From Halalkalicoccus sp. CGA53 (GTDB taxonomy: Archaea > Halobacteriota > Halobacteria > Halobacteriales > Halalkalicoccaceae), in NCBI RefSeq assembly GCF_036429475.1, contig NZ_CP144125.1:1736001-1800000 (forward strand): a stretch of DNA of 64,000 nucleotides. The letters are read 5' to 3'. The translations under genes and the position numbers were made by a program. The notes under the pieces are model-generated. The model worked only from the letters and a program-made list of their open reading frames with translations. It had not been told where the DNA came from and did not search any database. Below are positions 8,515 to 17,580 of this stretch, in pieces (the stretch's first letter is position 1; the number at the start of each line of letters is the position of its first letter).

Positions 8515-9123
8515 TCAGTTCTCGTGGTCTCCGGGGGCCAGTCCCGCCGCGACGCTCGCGATCAGGAGGTCGCGGATCTCGGGGTAGTCCGGACCGATCT
8601 CGACCTCGTGTAGCGTGAGGAAGGCGAGCGAGCGGAGCGCCCCCGCCACCACCTCGGGCTCGCCCTCGAACTCGACGCCCGCATCGATCCACGATTCGAC
8701 GTGCGGGAGGAGGAAGGCCACCTTCTCCCGGTGGGCGGCCTCGAGCTCCGCTTCGCTCATCGTCGCGATCATCCGCGCGCGCTCGTCCGCGTCGTCGAGC
8801 AGCCCCCGGACCAAGGGGTTCGTCTCGATCTCGGAGAAGATCGCCGAGAGGAGCGCACGTATCTCCGCCTCGGGACCCGCTGCCGCGCTCACGGCCGTCT
8901 CGATCCGTTCGACGACGCCCTCGCGTTCGGTCTCGAGCACCGCCCAGTAGAGGTCGTCCTTCGAGTCGAAAAACCGGTAGAACGTCCCGCTCGCGATCCC
9001 CACAGGTTCGGTAAGGTCGCCGATCGTCGTCTTCTTCACGCCGTACCGGGTGAACTTCTCGCGACCGGTGTGGATGAGCGCCTCGCGGATCCGCTCCCGC
9101 TCGCCGTCGCTGAACCCGCTCAT
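8515..9123 (-). CDS. TetR family transcriptional regulator
   Basis: A 202-residue protein. The N-terminal DNA-binding domain reads REKFTRYGVKKTTIGDL then GIASGTFYRFFDSKDDLY (about residues 18-55), the classic TetR helix-turn-helix. The rest is a variable ligand-binding helical domain. Its ATG at 9123 overlaps the stop of the ABC permease gene by four bases, so it is the last gene of an ATPase-permease-regulator operon. It is likely to control that exporter in response to an exported or toxic compound (inference). A longer open frame upstream of 9123 is read inside the permease gene and is rejected. Confidence 0.9.
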   Translation of the reverse strand: MSGFSDGERERIREALIHTGREKFTRYGVKKTTIGDLTEPVGIASGTFYRFFDSKDDLYWAVLETEREGVVERIETAVSAAAGPEAEIRALLSAIFSEIETNPLVRGLLDDADERARMIATMSEAELEAAHREKVAFLLPHVESWIDAGVEFEGEPEVVAGALRSLAFLTLHEVEIGPDYPEIRDLLIASVAAGLAPGDHEN

Positions 9124-9917
9124 GCCCCGACGTCCGCCCGGACGAACCGGAGCCTGCTCGCGAACACCAGCGCGAGCGTCGAGACGATGAGGATCCCCGC
9201 ACCCGTCAGGTCGTAGCTGCCCGCGACGAGCACCTCCGTCGGGTCGTAGTAGTGGGTGGGGCTCACGTAGCCGAGCCACTCCAGGTTCTCCGTGCTGGCG
9301 GCCAGCGACTCCACCAGGAAGAGCACGAACACGACGACGATCGCCGCCCGCTTCGCGAGGTCGGCTCGATCCGCGAGCACGGAGAGGACGAGGCCGATCG
9401 CGGCACACGCGAGCAGGTACGGGATCGAGAGCAGGTGGACCGCGAGGAGGTCGACCGGGTCGATCGACTGGCCGATCGCGACCACGCTCGCGTAGACCAC
9501 CAGTGGAACGACGGCGTTCAGCGCGAGGATCGGGACTGAGAGCGAGAGGAACTTCTCCGCGAGCACTCTCGTCCGAGTGACCGGAAGCGAGAGGGTGAGG
9601 TCCATCCGGTCGCGCTCGACGTCGCTCGCGATCAGTCCGGCGGCGCTGTAGGCGAAGTAGAGCCCGAGGAGCAGGAGCCAGACGAACTGGTAGAGCTCGA
9701 CCGCGAGAAAGCCCTCGATCGTGTCGAGCGCCGCGATCCCGAACATCTCCTGGAGCGCCGGGGGGAACGCCTCCACGTAGGCGTCCATGTCGACGTCGGC
9801 GGTCTCGATCGAGGGGAACAGCCCCGTGAACGAGGCGGCGAGGAGGCTCACGCCGGCGACCAGCGCCGCCGTCCCCTTCGCCCGGCGTCGCGCCTCGAAC
9901 CGGGCGAACTCAAGCAT
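9120..9917 (-). CDS. ABC-2 type transporter permease
   Basis: A 265-residue integral membrane protein with about six hydrophobic segments, starting near residues 15-33, 73-95, 125-150, 155-180, 188-205 and 235-255. The cytoplasmic loop ERDRMDLTLSLPVTR is typical of ABC-2 permeases of the NosY/drug-exporter kind. It overlaps the end of the ATPase gene (9910-9917) and the start of the TetR gene (ATGA), so the three are translated as a unit. Substrate unknown; antibiotic, lipid or peptide export are common in the family. Confidence 0.85.
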   Translation of the reverse strand: MLEFARFEARRRAKGTAALVAGVSLLAASFTGLFPSIETADVDMDAYVEAFPPALQEMFGIAALDTIEGFLAVELYQFVWLLLLGLYFAYSAAGLIASDVERDRMDLTLSLPVTRTRVLAEKFLSLSVPILALNAVVPLVVYASVVAIGQSIDPVDLLAVHLLSIPYLLACAAIGLVLSVLADRADLAKRAAIVVVFVLFLVESLAASTENLEWLGYVSPTHYYDPTEVLVAGSYDLTGAGILIVSTLALVFASRLRFVRADVGA

Positions 9918-10842
9918 CCGCGACCTCCGCTCTGCGCGCGGCTGGCTCCTCCTCGTCCGCCGCGCCCTCCTCGCCGTAGTAGTGCATGAAGACGTCCTCG
10001 AGCGGTGGCTCGCCGATCTCGACGTCGATAACGTCGAACTCCGTGAGACGCGAGAGCAGCGCGTTGTACTCGCCCGCGTAGGTGAACGCCAGCGCGTCGC
10101 CGACCGACTCGGCGTCGAACGCCCCGGGGAGCGCGAGCGCGTCCGGATCGAGCGACCCCTCTACCCTGATCCGCACCCGCTTACCGCCACGGGAGAGCAG
10201 CGTCTCGACGTCCTCGAGCGCGGCGAGCGTCCCCTCCCTGAGGATCCCCACGCGGTCACAGACCTGTCTGACCTCGCTCAGCACGTGCGAGGAGAAGAAC
10301 ACCGTCGTCCCCCGCTCGCTCTCCTCGGCGAGGAACTCGTGGAAGCGCTCCTGTTTCAGCGGATCGAGCCCGGAGGTCGGCTCGTCCATGATCACCAGAT
10401 CCGGGTCGTGCATGAACGCCTGGACGATGCCGAGCATCTGCTCGTTTCCGGTCGAGTACTCGCGGACCTGCCGCTCGATCGGCGGGTCGAAGCGCGCTAG
10501 GAGTGCCTCGCGCCGGGAGTCGCCCTTGATCCTCCCGTGTAGATCGAGGATCTGCTCGCCGGTCGCCCCCTCGTCGAAGCCGAGGTCCGCCGGGAGGTAG
10601 CCGACACGGCGTCTCGCCTCGACCAGCGCCCCCTCGTCCCGCACGTCCGCGCCGAGCACTCTCGCCGTCCCCGACGTCGGCGAGAGCAGCCCCAGGAGCG
10701 TCCTGATCGCCGTGGTCTTGCCCGCGCCGTTCGGGCCGAGGAAGCCGAAGATCTCCCCCTCCTCGACGGAGAACGTGAGGTCGTCGACGCCCACGACATC
10801 GCCGTAGTGTTTCGTCAGCCCCTCGAGTTCTATCACGCCCAT
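9910..10842 (-). CDS. ABC transporter ATP-binding protein (ABC-2 exporter)
   Basis: A 310-residue ATPase. Walker A is GPNGAGKTT (about residues 38-46), Walker B is DLVIMDEP, and the switch His lies in FFSSHVLSEV. The signature loop is divergent, reading REYSTGNEQMLGI where drug-exporter ATPases usually have YSKGMKQRL. A C-terminal regulatory extension of about 90 residues ends in an acidic tail. The chosen start MGVIELEG is at 10842; another ATG at 10884 would add 14 unconserved residues. It is the first gene of the three-gene operon with permease and TetR regulator, energising export of an unknown substrate. Confidence 0.9.
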   Translation of the reverse strand: MGVIELEGLTKHYGDVVGVDDLTFSVEEGEIFGFLGPNGAGKTTAIRTLLGLLSPTSGTARVLGADVRDEGALVEARRRVGYLPADLGFDEGATGEQILDLHGRIKGDSRREALLARFDPPIERQVREYSTGNEQMLGIVQAFMHDPDLVIMDEPTSGLDPLKQERFHEFLAEESERGTTVFFSSHVLSEVRQVCDRVGILREGTLAALEDVETLLSRGGKRVRIRVEGSLDPDALALPGAFDAESVGDALAFTYAGEYNALLSRLTEFDVIDVEIGEPPLEDVFMHYYGEEGAADEEEPAARRAEVADA

Positions 10843-10943
10843 TCCAGCTCCTTCGTTCTCTGAATAGATGAAAATTCCTCTCATTCGTTCACGGCTCCGG
10901 GGAGGCGACCTCATATACGTCTCCGGCGTAGTATGACGAACGA

Positions 10944-12152
10944 ATGTCACCGATCTCGAAGCGGGCGGACGCCCGACTTCGCCAGCGGATCGTCCTCGGG
11001 CTCCTGTTGCTCGCCCTGCTCGCGGTCGTCGCCTACGTCGTCGAGGCGGTCGTCGCGGTCGTCGTCGTCGCGGTCTTCCTCTACTACGCGGTCCGGCCGA
11101 TCTACCGGTTCCTCCGCCGGTTCGATCTCGGAAAGCGTAAGAGAGCGGCGCTCGCGCTCGTGCTCTTCGGGGTTCCGTTTCTCGTCCTCCTGTTCTACAC
11201 GGTCGCGATCGTCCTGCTCGAGACGGCACAGCTCGTCGAACAGTACGGCGTCCAGGACCAGCTCGTCCGGGGCGTGCTCGAGGCGGACCTCGGCGGGATC
11301 GAACTCTCCGAACTCGAGGAGACGATCGCCGGCGCGAGCGCCACGGCGCCGCTCGCCTCGCTCGGAACGGGGCTGCTCGGCTTCCTCGGGATGGCGAGCA
11401 GCCTCGTCGTCCAGACGATGGTCCTCGTCCTGCTCACCTACTACATGCTGATCGACGGCCCCCGGTTCGTCGCGTGGCTGCTCGAGACGTTCGACCGCGA
11501 CGGCGTCCTCACCGAGTACGTCCGCGCGGTCGACCCCGAACTCTCGGCGACGCTCTTCGGCAACATCGTCAACGTCTTCGTCACCGCGGCGGTCGGCATC
11601 GTCGTCTTCAGCCTCTACAACGTCGTCGCGCCGCCGATCGTCCAGGTCCCGTTTCCGGCGCTGTTGGGCGCGCTCGCGGGAATCGGCAGTCTCGTCCCCG
11701 TCATCGGGATCAAGCTCGTCTACGTCCCGGTCGCACTCGCCCTGCTCGTCCGGCTCGTCCTCGAAGGCGACTACTCCGCGCTGCTCTACGTCGCCGGCTT
11801 CGTCGCCGTCGTCGGCGTCCTCGTCGACGCGATCCCCGACCTCCTCATCCGGGGGCTGATCTCCGGCGAGAACACCCACACGGGACTGCTGATCGTCGCC
11901 TACATCGTCGGCCCCGCCGTGTTCGGCCTCTACGGGCTCTTCCTCGCCCCGATCCTCCTCGTACTCCTGATCAACGCCGGCTACGTCCTCGTCCCCTACG
12001 TCGTCTCCGGCGAACTCCCCCACTCGCGTCAGACCAGGCTCGCCGAGTTCGACTCATTGGAGCCGACCGACCCTGGGAGGGGAACCGATCCGGAACCGGG
12101 AGGACCCCGATCCGACCGAACGACGGGTATCAGCACACCCCGAGAGCCTTGA
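10944..12152 (+). CDS. AI-2E family transporter (UPF0118 membrane protein)
   Basis: A 402-residue polytopic membrane protein. It has a pair of hydrophobic segments at the N-terminus (about 15-55), a helical soluble region (about 90-130), then segments near 145, 205, 235-300 and 310-370. The layout and motifs ([12 protein letters not shown]-like segment near 250, [15 protein letters not shown] near 295) match the AI-2E/PerM family. Members include sodium/proton antiporters and exporters; true autoinducer export is shown only for some. The C-terminal tail is charged and probably cytoplasmic. The last 23 bases overlap the 3' end of the convergent gene at 12130. Confidence 0.8.
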   Translation: MSPISKRADARLRQRIVLGLLLLALLAVVAYVVEAVVAVVVVAVFLYYAVRPIYRFLRRFDLGKRKRAALALVLFGVPFLVLLFYTVAIVLLETAQLVEQYGVQDQLVRGVLEADLGGIELSELEETIAGASATAPLASLGTGLLGFLGMASSLVVQTMVLVLLTYYMLIDGPRFVAWLLETFDRDGVLTEYVRAVDPELSATLFGNIVNVFVTAAVGIVVFSLYNVVAPPIVQVPFPALLGALAGIGSLVPVIGIKLVYVPVALALLVRLVLEGDYSALLYVAGFVAVVGVLVDAIPDLLIRGLISGENTHTGLLIVAYIVGPAVFGLYGLFLAPILLVLLINAGYVLVPYVVSGELPHSRQTRLAEFDSLEPTDPGRGTDPEPGGPRSDRTTGISTPREP

Positions 12153-12570
12153 CCTCGACCGGGTGACGCCCGTCCGGAAGCTCCAGGGTGACCTCCTCGA
12201 CGATCGCCCCTCTCGCTCTCGCTCGCCACCGCTCGACGGCCTCCAGATGGCGTTCGTGGTGGCGATCGGGCGAGTACCGTTCGCCCGCCTCCTCCATCGC
12301 CGCCGCGGTGTCGTCCGGCGTCGGGAACGGTCCGAGCGCGTCCGTATCGAGCAGCCCCCCGGGAGCGAGGTGGATCGGCGCCGGATCGCCCGATGGCTCG
12401 TCCGGTCCGGGGACGTGGAGTCGAGCCCGCTCCCGGGGAACGAACGGCGGCGTGATCCGGAGGACGGTCTCGCGACCGCCGCGAACCGTCGCCTCGTAGG
12501 CCGTGACGACGTCGCCCGCGGTCACCGCGACCGACCGGATCACGCGCGGGTCCTCGGAGCCGGGTCCCAT
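12130..12570 (-). CDS. Uncharacterised haloarchaeal protein
   Basis: A 146-residue soluble protein starting at an ATG at 12570. It has no recognised catalytic motif. The N-terminal half is beta-rich ([20 protein letters not shown], then VLRITPPF), the middle lists prolines and acidic residues ([14 protein letters not shown]), and the C-terminal half is helical with many Arg ([17 protein letters not shown]) ending in a beta hairpin. Acidic composition and GC-rich third positions fit a real haloarchaeal gene. It overlaps the AI-2E gene tail to tail and is divergent from aroA by 81 bases. No function is proposed. Confidence 0.6.
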   Translation of the reverse strand: MGPGSEDPRVIRSVAVTAGDVVTAYEATVRGGRETVLRITPPFVPRERARLHVPGPDEPSGDPAPIHLAPGGLLDTDALGPFPTPDDTAAAMEEAGERYSPDRHHERHLEAVERWRARARGAIVEEVTLELPDGRHPVEVKALGVC

Positions 12571-12651
12571 CCGGTCGACCGGAGGGAGCGATCCCGCAAA
12601 AACCCGACGGGACCGATACGGTCATGGCCCGAGCGTGTCTCGGACCCGCAC

Positions 12652-13926
12652 ATGGACGTCACACTCTCGCCGTCGCGCCTCGCCGGGCGCGTGCGCGCGC
12701 CGCCCTCGAAGAGCTACACCCACCGGGCGATCCTCGCCGCCGGCTACGGCGAGGGCGCGACGGTGAGAGAGCCGCTGTTCGGTGCCGACCCCCGCGCGAC
12801 GATGCGCGCCGTCCGCGCCTATGGCGGCACTGTCGAGGAGCGTGACGACCGCGTCGAGGTGGAGGGCTTCGCTGGGACGCCCGCGGTCCCCGACGACGTG
12901 ATCGACTGCGCGAACAGCGGGACGACGATGCGCCTCGTGACCGCCACCGCCGCGCTCGGCGACGGCCTGACCGTGCTCACCGGCGACTCGTCGCTCCGCT
13001 CCCGCCCGCAGGGACCGTTACTCGAGGCCCTCTCGGACCTCGGCGGGCGTGCCGAGAGCACCCGCGGCAACGGCCAGGCGCCGCTGGTCGTCGGCGGGCC
13101 GATCTCCGGGGGGGCCGTCTCGATCCCCGGCGACGTCTCCTCGCAGTACATCACGGCGCTGCTGATGGCGGGGGCGGTGGGCGAGGGGGGGATCGAGATC
13201 GAACTCACGACGGAGCTGAAGTCCGCCCCGTACGTCGAGATCACCCTCGACGTGCTCGACGCCTTCGGGATCGAGGTCGAGCGCACCTCGGTGGGATTCT
13301 CGGTTCCGGGCGGGCAGACCTACGACGCGGCGGAGTACTCCGTACCGGGCGACTTCTCCTCGATGTCGTACCTCCTCGCTGCGGGCGCCCTCTGCGGCGA
13401 GGAGGTGACGACCACCGGCGCGCAGCCGAGCGCGCAGGGCGACAGCGCGATCGTCGGGATCGTCGAGCGGATGGGCGGCGACGTGGTGTGGGAGAGAGAG
13501 GAGGGCGAGATCCGGACGAGCGCGTCGGAGCTCTCGGGGATCGAGGTCGGGGTCGGCGACACGCCCGATCTGCTACCCACCATCGCCGTCCTCGGCGCGG
13601 CGGCGGGAGGCGAGACCCGGATCACCGACTGCGAGCACGTCCGGTACAAGGAGACCGACCGCGTGAGCGCGATGGCGACCGAGTTGGAGAAGATGGGGGC
13701 CGTCGTCAGGGAGGAACGCGATGTTCTCACCGTCGTCGGTGAGGAGACCGATCTCGTGGGCACCACGGTCGAGGGCTACGACGACCACAGGATCGTGATG
13801 GCGCTCTCGGTCGCTGGCTTGATCGCCGAGGGCGAGACGACGGTCGAGGGTGCCGAACACGTCGACGTCTCGTTCCCGGACTTCTTCGAGGTGCTTTCGG
13901 GCCTGGGCGCGGACGTCTCCGTCTGA
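12652..13926 (+). CDS. aroA: 3-phosphoshikimate 1-carboxyvinyltransferase (EPSP synthase)
   Basis: A 424-residue enzyme joining shikimate-3-phosphate and phosphoenolpyruvate, the sixth step of the shikimate pathway. Conserved segments are [12 protein letters not shown] (about 18-29), [48 protein letters not shown] with the catalytic Glu/Arg, and [10 protein letters not shown] near the C-terminus. Length is standard for the family. The open frame extends far upstream, but MDVTLSPS at 12652 is the conserved start. Chorismate synthase lies 435 bases downstream on the same strand, separated by a broken PIN gene. Confidence 0.95.
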   Translation: MDVTLSPSRLAGRVRAPPSKSYTHRAILAAGYGEGATVREPLFGADPRATMRAVRAYGGTVEERDDRVEVEGFAGTPAVPDDVIDCANSGTTMRLVTATAALGDGLTVLTGDSSLRSRPQGPLLEALSDLGGRAESTRGNGQAPLVVGGPISGGAVSIPGDVSSQYITALLMAGAVGEGGIEIELTTELKSAPYVEITLDVLDAFGIEVERTSVGFSVPGGQTYDAAEYSVPGDFSSMSYLLAAGALCGEEVTTTGAQPSAQGDSAIVGIVERMGGDVVWEREEGEIRTSASELSGIEVGVGDTPDLLPTIAVLGAAAGGETRITDCEHVRYKETDRVSAMATELEKMGAVVREERDVLTVVGEETDLVGTTVEGYDDHRIVMALSVAGLIAEGETTVEGAEHVDVSFPDFFEVLSGLGADVSV

Positions 13927-13981
13927 CCCGCCGCCGTCCAGTGCCGGGTAGCACTGTGACCCTGCGGGACGACGGTCCTCT

Positions 13982-14303
13982 ATGCTCCGGGAGTCGGTCG
14001 AACGATCGCTTCTCGACGACCTCGGGATCCTGGTCTCCGAACCGTCGTCGGAGGCGCTGTTCCGGGCGGGAGAACGGTTTTCGAGCTACCTCGACCGCCG
14101 TCCGGACGGGTTGCAGTGCCCGTCGTGTGGCGGGATACGGGATCTCTCCCGCGATTCGTGCGGTGAGGCTCTCGTCCCCATGGCAACACATCGCGGCGGA
14201 CTTCGTGATCGGCGCTCACGCGAGCGTCGACGCGGATACGCTGATCAGCTTCGATCGGGGCTTTTTCACCTCCTACTTCCCGGAGCTGACCGTCGTTCCG
14301 TGA
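13982..14303 (+). pseudogene. Truncated, frameshifted PIN-domain (VapC-like) protein
   Basis: Between aroA and aroC two overlapping frames encode the two parts of one protein. The frame from 13982 reads [34 protein letters not shown] and a zinc-ribbon start LQCPSCGG. After about 14160 the similarity continues one frame over as [18 protein letters not shown], then [19 protein letters not shown], ending at 14303. This is the C-terminal half of haloarchaeal PIN nucleases with an inserted zinc ribbon (CPxCG...QHxxxDFLIGAHA...DxGF). A +1 shift near TCTCGTCCCC (about 14170-14178) separates the parts. The N-terminal half, with the first catalytic Asp, is absent, and an in-frame stop lies at 13949. 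The gene is broken twice and presumably inactive. Confidence 0.7.
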
Positions 14304-14361
14304 GCGACTCCACGGCCACGCCTTCTGCAAGGACTAAATGCGAGGCACGCCACCCCCACGT

Positions 14362-15543
14362 ATGAACGGCAACCGATTCGGTCGGCTCTTCCAGGTGACG
14401 ACCTACGGCGAGAGCCACGGGCGGGCGATGGGCTGTGTGGTCTCGGGCTGTCCGGCGGGGCTCGAGCTAGAGGAGAGAGACCTCCAGCGGGAACTGGATC
14501 GCAGAAAGCCGGGCCAGTCGATGATCACGACTTCGCGCGACGAACCCGACGCGGTGACGATCAACTCGGGGATCGAGGACGGTTACACCACCGGAACGCC
14601 GATCGGGCTCACGATCCAGAACAAGGACGCTCGATCCGGTAAGTACGAGCCGTTCGTCACCGCGCCGCGACCAAGCCACGGCGACTACACCTACTCCGCG
14701 AAGTTCGGCACGCGCAACTGGGGCGGTGGCGGGCGATCCTCCGCGCGGGAGACGGTGAACTGGGTCGCTGCGGGTGCGATCGCCTCGAAACTGCTCTCGC
14801 TGGAAGGGATAGAGATCAAGGCCCACGTCAACCGGATCGGCGACGTCGGGGCCCGCGAGGTGAGCTTCGAGGAGATGAAAGAGCACACCGAGGAGAACCC
14901 CGTCCGGTGTGCCGATCCCGGGGCTGCCGCGGAGATGGAGGAGCTGATCGAGCGCTACCAGCGCGAGGGCGACTCGATCGGCGGCTCGATCGAGTTCGAG
15001 ATCCGCGGCGTTCCCAGGGGACTCGGGGCGCCGCGGTTCGACGGGCTTCCCTCCCGGCTGGGCGCTGCGATCATGTCGATCCCGGCGACGACCGCCTTCG
15101 AGTATGGCCTCGGGACGGAGGCCAGTCGGTACTCGGGCTCCGAGCGCAACGAGGACTGGGCGTTCGACGACGGGGACTCGTTTCCCGAGATCCGGAGCGA
15201 GGAGGGGGACCCGGTTCCTATCGGCAACGACCACGGCGGGATCCAGGGTGGGATCTCTACTGGTGAGCCGATCTACGGCGAGGCGACCTGGCACGCGCCG
15301 ACGTCGATCCCGAAGGAGCAGACGACGGTCGACTGGGAGACGGGCGAGGAGAAGCGGGTGCAGGTGATCGGCCGCCACGATCCGGTGTTACCCCCGAGGG
15401 CGGTCCCGGTCGTGGAGGCGATGTGTGCGCTCACGGTCGTCGACTTCATGCTGCTCGCTGGCAGGATCAACCCCGACCGGGTCGACGGTCGGGTCGGAGA
15501 GTACGCCACCGACTACCACCCCCGGAGCCCGGAGAACGAGTAG
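14362..15543 (+). CDS. aroC: Chorismate synthase
   Basis: A 393-residue enzyme converting 5-enolpyruvylshikimate-3-phosphate to chorismate using reduced FMN. Signatures are TTYGESHGRAMGC at the N-terminus with the key His, GGGRSSARETVNWVAAGAIA in the middle, GNDHGGIQGGISTGEPI, and a final conserved RHDPVLPPRAVPV. The length (about 390) is the normal size. The start MNGNRFGRLFQ at 14362 is the conserved one; upstream codons in the same frame (from 14338) are not family-like. It follows aroA on the same strand. Confidence 0.96.
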   Translation: MNGNRFGRLFQVTTYGESHGRAMGCVVSGCPAGLELEERDLQRELDRRKPGQSMITTSRDEPDAVTINSGIEDGYTTGTPIGLTIQNKDARSGKYEPFVTAPRPSHGDYTYSAKFGTRNWGGGGRSSARETVNWVAAGAIASKLLSLEGIEIKAHVNRIGDVGAREVSFEEMKEHTEENPVRCADPGAAAEMEELIERYQREGDSIGGSIEFEIRGVPRGLGAPRFDGLPSRLGAAIMSIPATTAFEYGLGTEASRYSGSERNEDWAFDDGDSFPEIRSEEGDPVPIGNDHGGIQGGISTGEPIYGEATWHAPTSIPKEQTTVDWETGEEKRVQVIGRHDPVLPPRAVPVVEAMCALTVVDFMLLAGRINPDRVDGRVGEYATDYHPRSPENE

Positions 15544-15557
15544 CCGGCGACACGAGA

Positions 15558-15567
15558 AGTTATAAGG
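15558..15567 (+). promoter_or_regulatory. TATA box, promoter of the oxidase island's first gene
   Basis: AGTTATAAGG lies about 28-30 bases before the ATG at 15593, just after the end of aroC. The sequence and spacing match a haloarchaeal basal promoter producing a leaderless mRNA. Confidence 0.55.
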
Positions 15568-15592
15568 GCCGGACGGATACTCACCGACGATA

Positions 15593-16048
15593 ATGACAGA
15601 GGTAGTCTATCTCACGAGTGCCGTTCTCATGGGTGCACTGCTGGTCGCCGTCGGGGTCGCCGTCGGGCGTCGTGAGGGACGAGTGTCCGCGCTGCCCCGG
15701 GGGGAACCCGAACACGCATCCCGATGGGACGCCGCTTCCGAATCACTCACCCGGCTGACACGGAGTCCGACGACGTGGACGCTCACGTTCCTCGCGCTCA
15801 CGGTCGGCGTCGGCGTCGGCGTGATCCTGTTCGTCGGCGGCGGTCCGGTCCCCGAGGGAACGCAGGCGCTCGCGGGCGTGGCGGTCGCCGGCGTGCTCGC
15901 GCTGGTCGTCTCCGCGTTCCTCTTCGTCGGGACGTACTTCACGGCCAAGTCGAAAGGGCGGTCGACCGCCTGGGGCGTCGCTGAGGGGACGATCGCGCTC
16001 GGACTGCTGCTCATCGGCGCGATCGTCCTCGCGCTCGTCTTCGGCTGA
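15593..16048 (+). CDS. Small membrane protein of the oxidase island
   Basis: A 151-residue protein with four predicted membrane segments: about 4-24 (VYLTSAVLMGALLVAVGVAV), 63-83, 93-117 and 127-150. A soluble stretch of about 35 residues (RREGRVSALPRGEP onward) lies between the first and second. No catalytic motif is visible. It opens the cluster leading to cytochrome oxidase and is followed after only four bases by another membrane protein gene, so the two are probably co-expressed. Proteins of this kind recur beside haloarchaeal terminal oxidase genes, so a role in assembly or as an accessory subunit is plausible but unproven. Confidence 0.7.
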   Translation: MTEVVYLTSAVLMGALLVAVGVAVGRREGRVSALPRGEPEHASRWDAASESLTRLTRSPTTWTLTFLALTVGVGVGVILFVGGGPVPEGTQALAGVAVAGVLALVVSAFLFVGTYFTAKSKGRSTAWGVAEGTIALGLLLIGAIVLALVFG

Positions 16049-16052
16049 TCCG

Positions 16053-16739
16053 ATGGGAGGGCGCCCCGTGTACCGGCTCACGACGATCGTCTCCGCGAGG
16101 GAGGCGCGCTGGATCGCGCTCGTCCTCGTGGCCGAACTCTGGCTCCTCGCGATCTACTTCGCGTTCACGCCAGCCGAACCGACGAGCCTCCGCTACCTGC
16201 TCTACCCGTTCGTCTGGATCAACGTCGGGCTCTGGGTGATCCTGAAGACAGCCCCGCCGACTGCGGAGCGCCGTCACCGGGCCGGTGCGGCCGTTCTCGC
16301 GCTCTCGTACTTCCTCGTGCTTGCCGCGCTCTCGGGGCTGGTCGGCGTCCACACCGGCCAGGAACACCAGATCCACGCCGTCTCCGGGCTCTACACGACC
16401 ATGGGCGCCCCCGGCTGGGGGCCGGCGGTCGCGTACGTCGGCGAGACGGTTCACCTCTCGTTCGTTCCCTACCTCGTGATCGGCTACCTCGCGCTCGCGT
16501 ACCTCGTCTACGTGACCGTCCTCGACGCGGCCGGCGCCGCGCTCTCCGGCGTGCTCGGCCTCGCCACCTGCGTCGGCTGTGCCGTCCCGGTCGTCGCGTC
16601 GCTCGTCGCGGGCGTCGCCGGTGGCTCGTCCGCGCTCACCGTGGCCGTCTACAGCCTCTCGATCGACATCTCTACGGGCGTGTTCGTCCTCGCGGCCACG
16701 CTGCTCTACTGGCGGCCCGGCTACGATTCGCGCCGGTAG
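16053..16739 (+). CDS. Polytopic membrane protein with an intramembrane CxxC, oxidase island
   Basis: A 228-residue protein with about seven hydrophobic segments. The notable feature is ATCVGCAVPVVASLV (about residues 171-185), a Cys-x-x-Cys at the start of a membrane helix. That could bind a metal or take part in thiol exchange. A His-containing loop (HTGQEHQIHAVSG, about 99-111) precedes it. It begins four bases after the previous gene and its 3' end overlaps by 19 bases the end of the convergent gene at 16721. Placement next to oxidase genes suggests copper or heme handling during oxidase assembly; this is inference only. Confidence 0.7.
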   Translation: MGGRPVYRLTTIVSAREARWIALVLVAELWLLAIYFAFTPAEPTSLRYLLYPFVWINVGLWVILKTAPPTAERRHRAGAAVLALSYFLVLAALSGLVGVHTGQEHQIHAVSGLYTTMGAPGWGPAVAYVGETVHLSFVPYLVIGYLALAYLVYVTVLDAAGAALSGVLGLATCVGCAVPVVASLVAGVAGGSSALTVAVYSLSIDISTGVFVLAATLLYWRPGYDSRR

Positions 16740-17224
16740 AGCAGCGCGAGCACGACGAGCAACGCGAATTCCGAGAGCTTCGCGGCGAGCGCGAGCGAGT
16801 CCCCGCGCAGGTGGTGGGGTCCGAGGAGGATCTCCCCGATCGAGTGGCTGTGTCCGTGACGCTCCAGCAGCGGCCACCACGCGCCGTGGCCGAACGCGTG
16901 CCAGCCGACGTAGCCCGCGATGTGGACGATCATGAGGACCATCCCCGCGAGGTAGATCGGTCTCCGTGGCGCACCCAGCAACACGAGGTTCGCGCCGACG
17001 AGTATCGCGACGCCCGAGAGCACGAACGCCGCGGGTCGTGGGTCGACGAACGGGGTGCCGGCGAGCGTGTAGGCGACGAACGCGGGCGTCCCGAGCGTCG
17101 GGTGAAAGAGGTGGAGCAGGGCGACGGCGTACGCGAGCGCGGCCGCGACGTATCCGAGGCTACGGTTCGACGGGCGATACCCCGTGGTTTCCCCCGAGTC
17201 GGGGGCGGTGTGCTCGTGGGTCAC
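16721..17224 (-). CDS. His-rich membrane protein, oxidase island
   Basis: A 167-residue protein with a polar N-terminus (about 20 residues) and four or five hydrophobic segments. Histidines cluster in and beside the helices: LLHLFHPTLG (about 36-45), MIVHIAGYVGWHAFGHG (about 98-114) and RHGHSHSIGEILLGPHH (about 122-138). Such spacing could serve heme or metal binding, though no known heme-protein signature is met. It lies seven bases downstream of the CoxIV-like gene on the same strand, so it is probably translated from the same transcript. Confidence 0.7.
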   Translation of the reverse strand: MTHEHTAPDSGETTGYRPSNRSLGYVAAALAYAVALLHLFHPTLGTPAFVAYTLAGTPFVDPRPAAFVLSGVAILVGANLVLLGAPRRPIYLAGMVLMIVHIAGYVGWHAFGHGAWWPLLERHGHSHSIGEILLGPHHLRGDSLALAAKLSEFALLVVLALLYRRES

Positions 17225-17231
17225 GCTCCCC

Positions 17232-17489
17232 TCAGAAGATCGAGTAGGTCGCCGCGATGGTCAGCAAGAACACCGCGAACACGCCCATGCTGAGGAGGTA
17301 GGTGAGCGAGCGCGGCTCGAAGCGCAGGTGCTGGAAGTAGGCCACGATCAGCACCGTCTTCGCAACCGCCGTCACCATCGTCGCCGAGACGGCCGTCCAG
17401 TAGTCGAACAGCTGGAAGAAGATCACCTTCGAGGTCGCGAGCACTAGGAGGGCGACGTAGATCGCGGTGTAGAGTTTCACCGACGCCAT
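17232..17489 (-). CDS. Cytochrome c oxidase subunit IV-like protein
   Basis: An 85-residue protein with three membrane segments, about 5-22, 30-52 and 62-84. The pattern KLYTAIYVALLVLATSKV, then AVAKTVLIVAYFQHLRFE, is that of the prokaryotic COX4/CtaF family: a small non-catalytic oxidase subunit with a conserved FFMHL-type motif, here YFQHL. The ATG at 17489 is 25-33 bases from the TATA element at 17514-17522, so the start is well supported. It lies in the same island as CoxB and CoxAC but about 3 kb from them, and starts a two-gene unit with the His-rich membrane protein. Confidence 0.8.
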   Translation of the reverse strand: MASVKLYTAIYVALLVLATSKVIFFQLFDYWTAVSATMVTAVAKTVLIVAYFQHLRFEPRSLTYLLSMGVFAVFLLTIAATYSIF

Positions 17490-17513
17490 GACCTGATAGA
17501 TACTCTCACCCGC

Positions 17514-17522
17514 ACTTATAGG
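17514..17522 (-). promoter_or_regulatory. TATA box of the CoxIV-like gene
   Basis: On the minus strand CCTATAAGT is centred 28 bases from the ATG at 17489, ideal for a leaderless transcript. The 91-base divergent region (17490-17580) must also hold the promoter of the large membrane protein starting at 17581; for that one no clear TATA element was picked. Confidence 0.6.
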
Positions 17523-17580
17523 TTTGCGTGTTCCGGGACGTCGATAGGTAGATAACGGTTCGACGGTCCTCTCCTGACGG

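Noticed and set aside
12163-12651. An N-terminal extension of AroA by 163 codons
   Set aside because: The upstream frame is Arg-rich noise antisense to the gene at 12130. The conserved EPSP synthase N-terminus begins at 12652.
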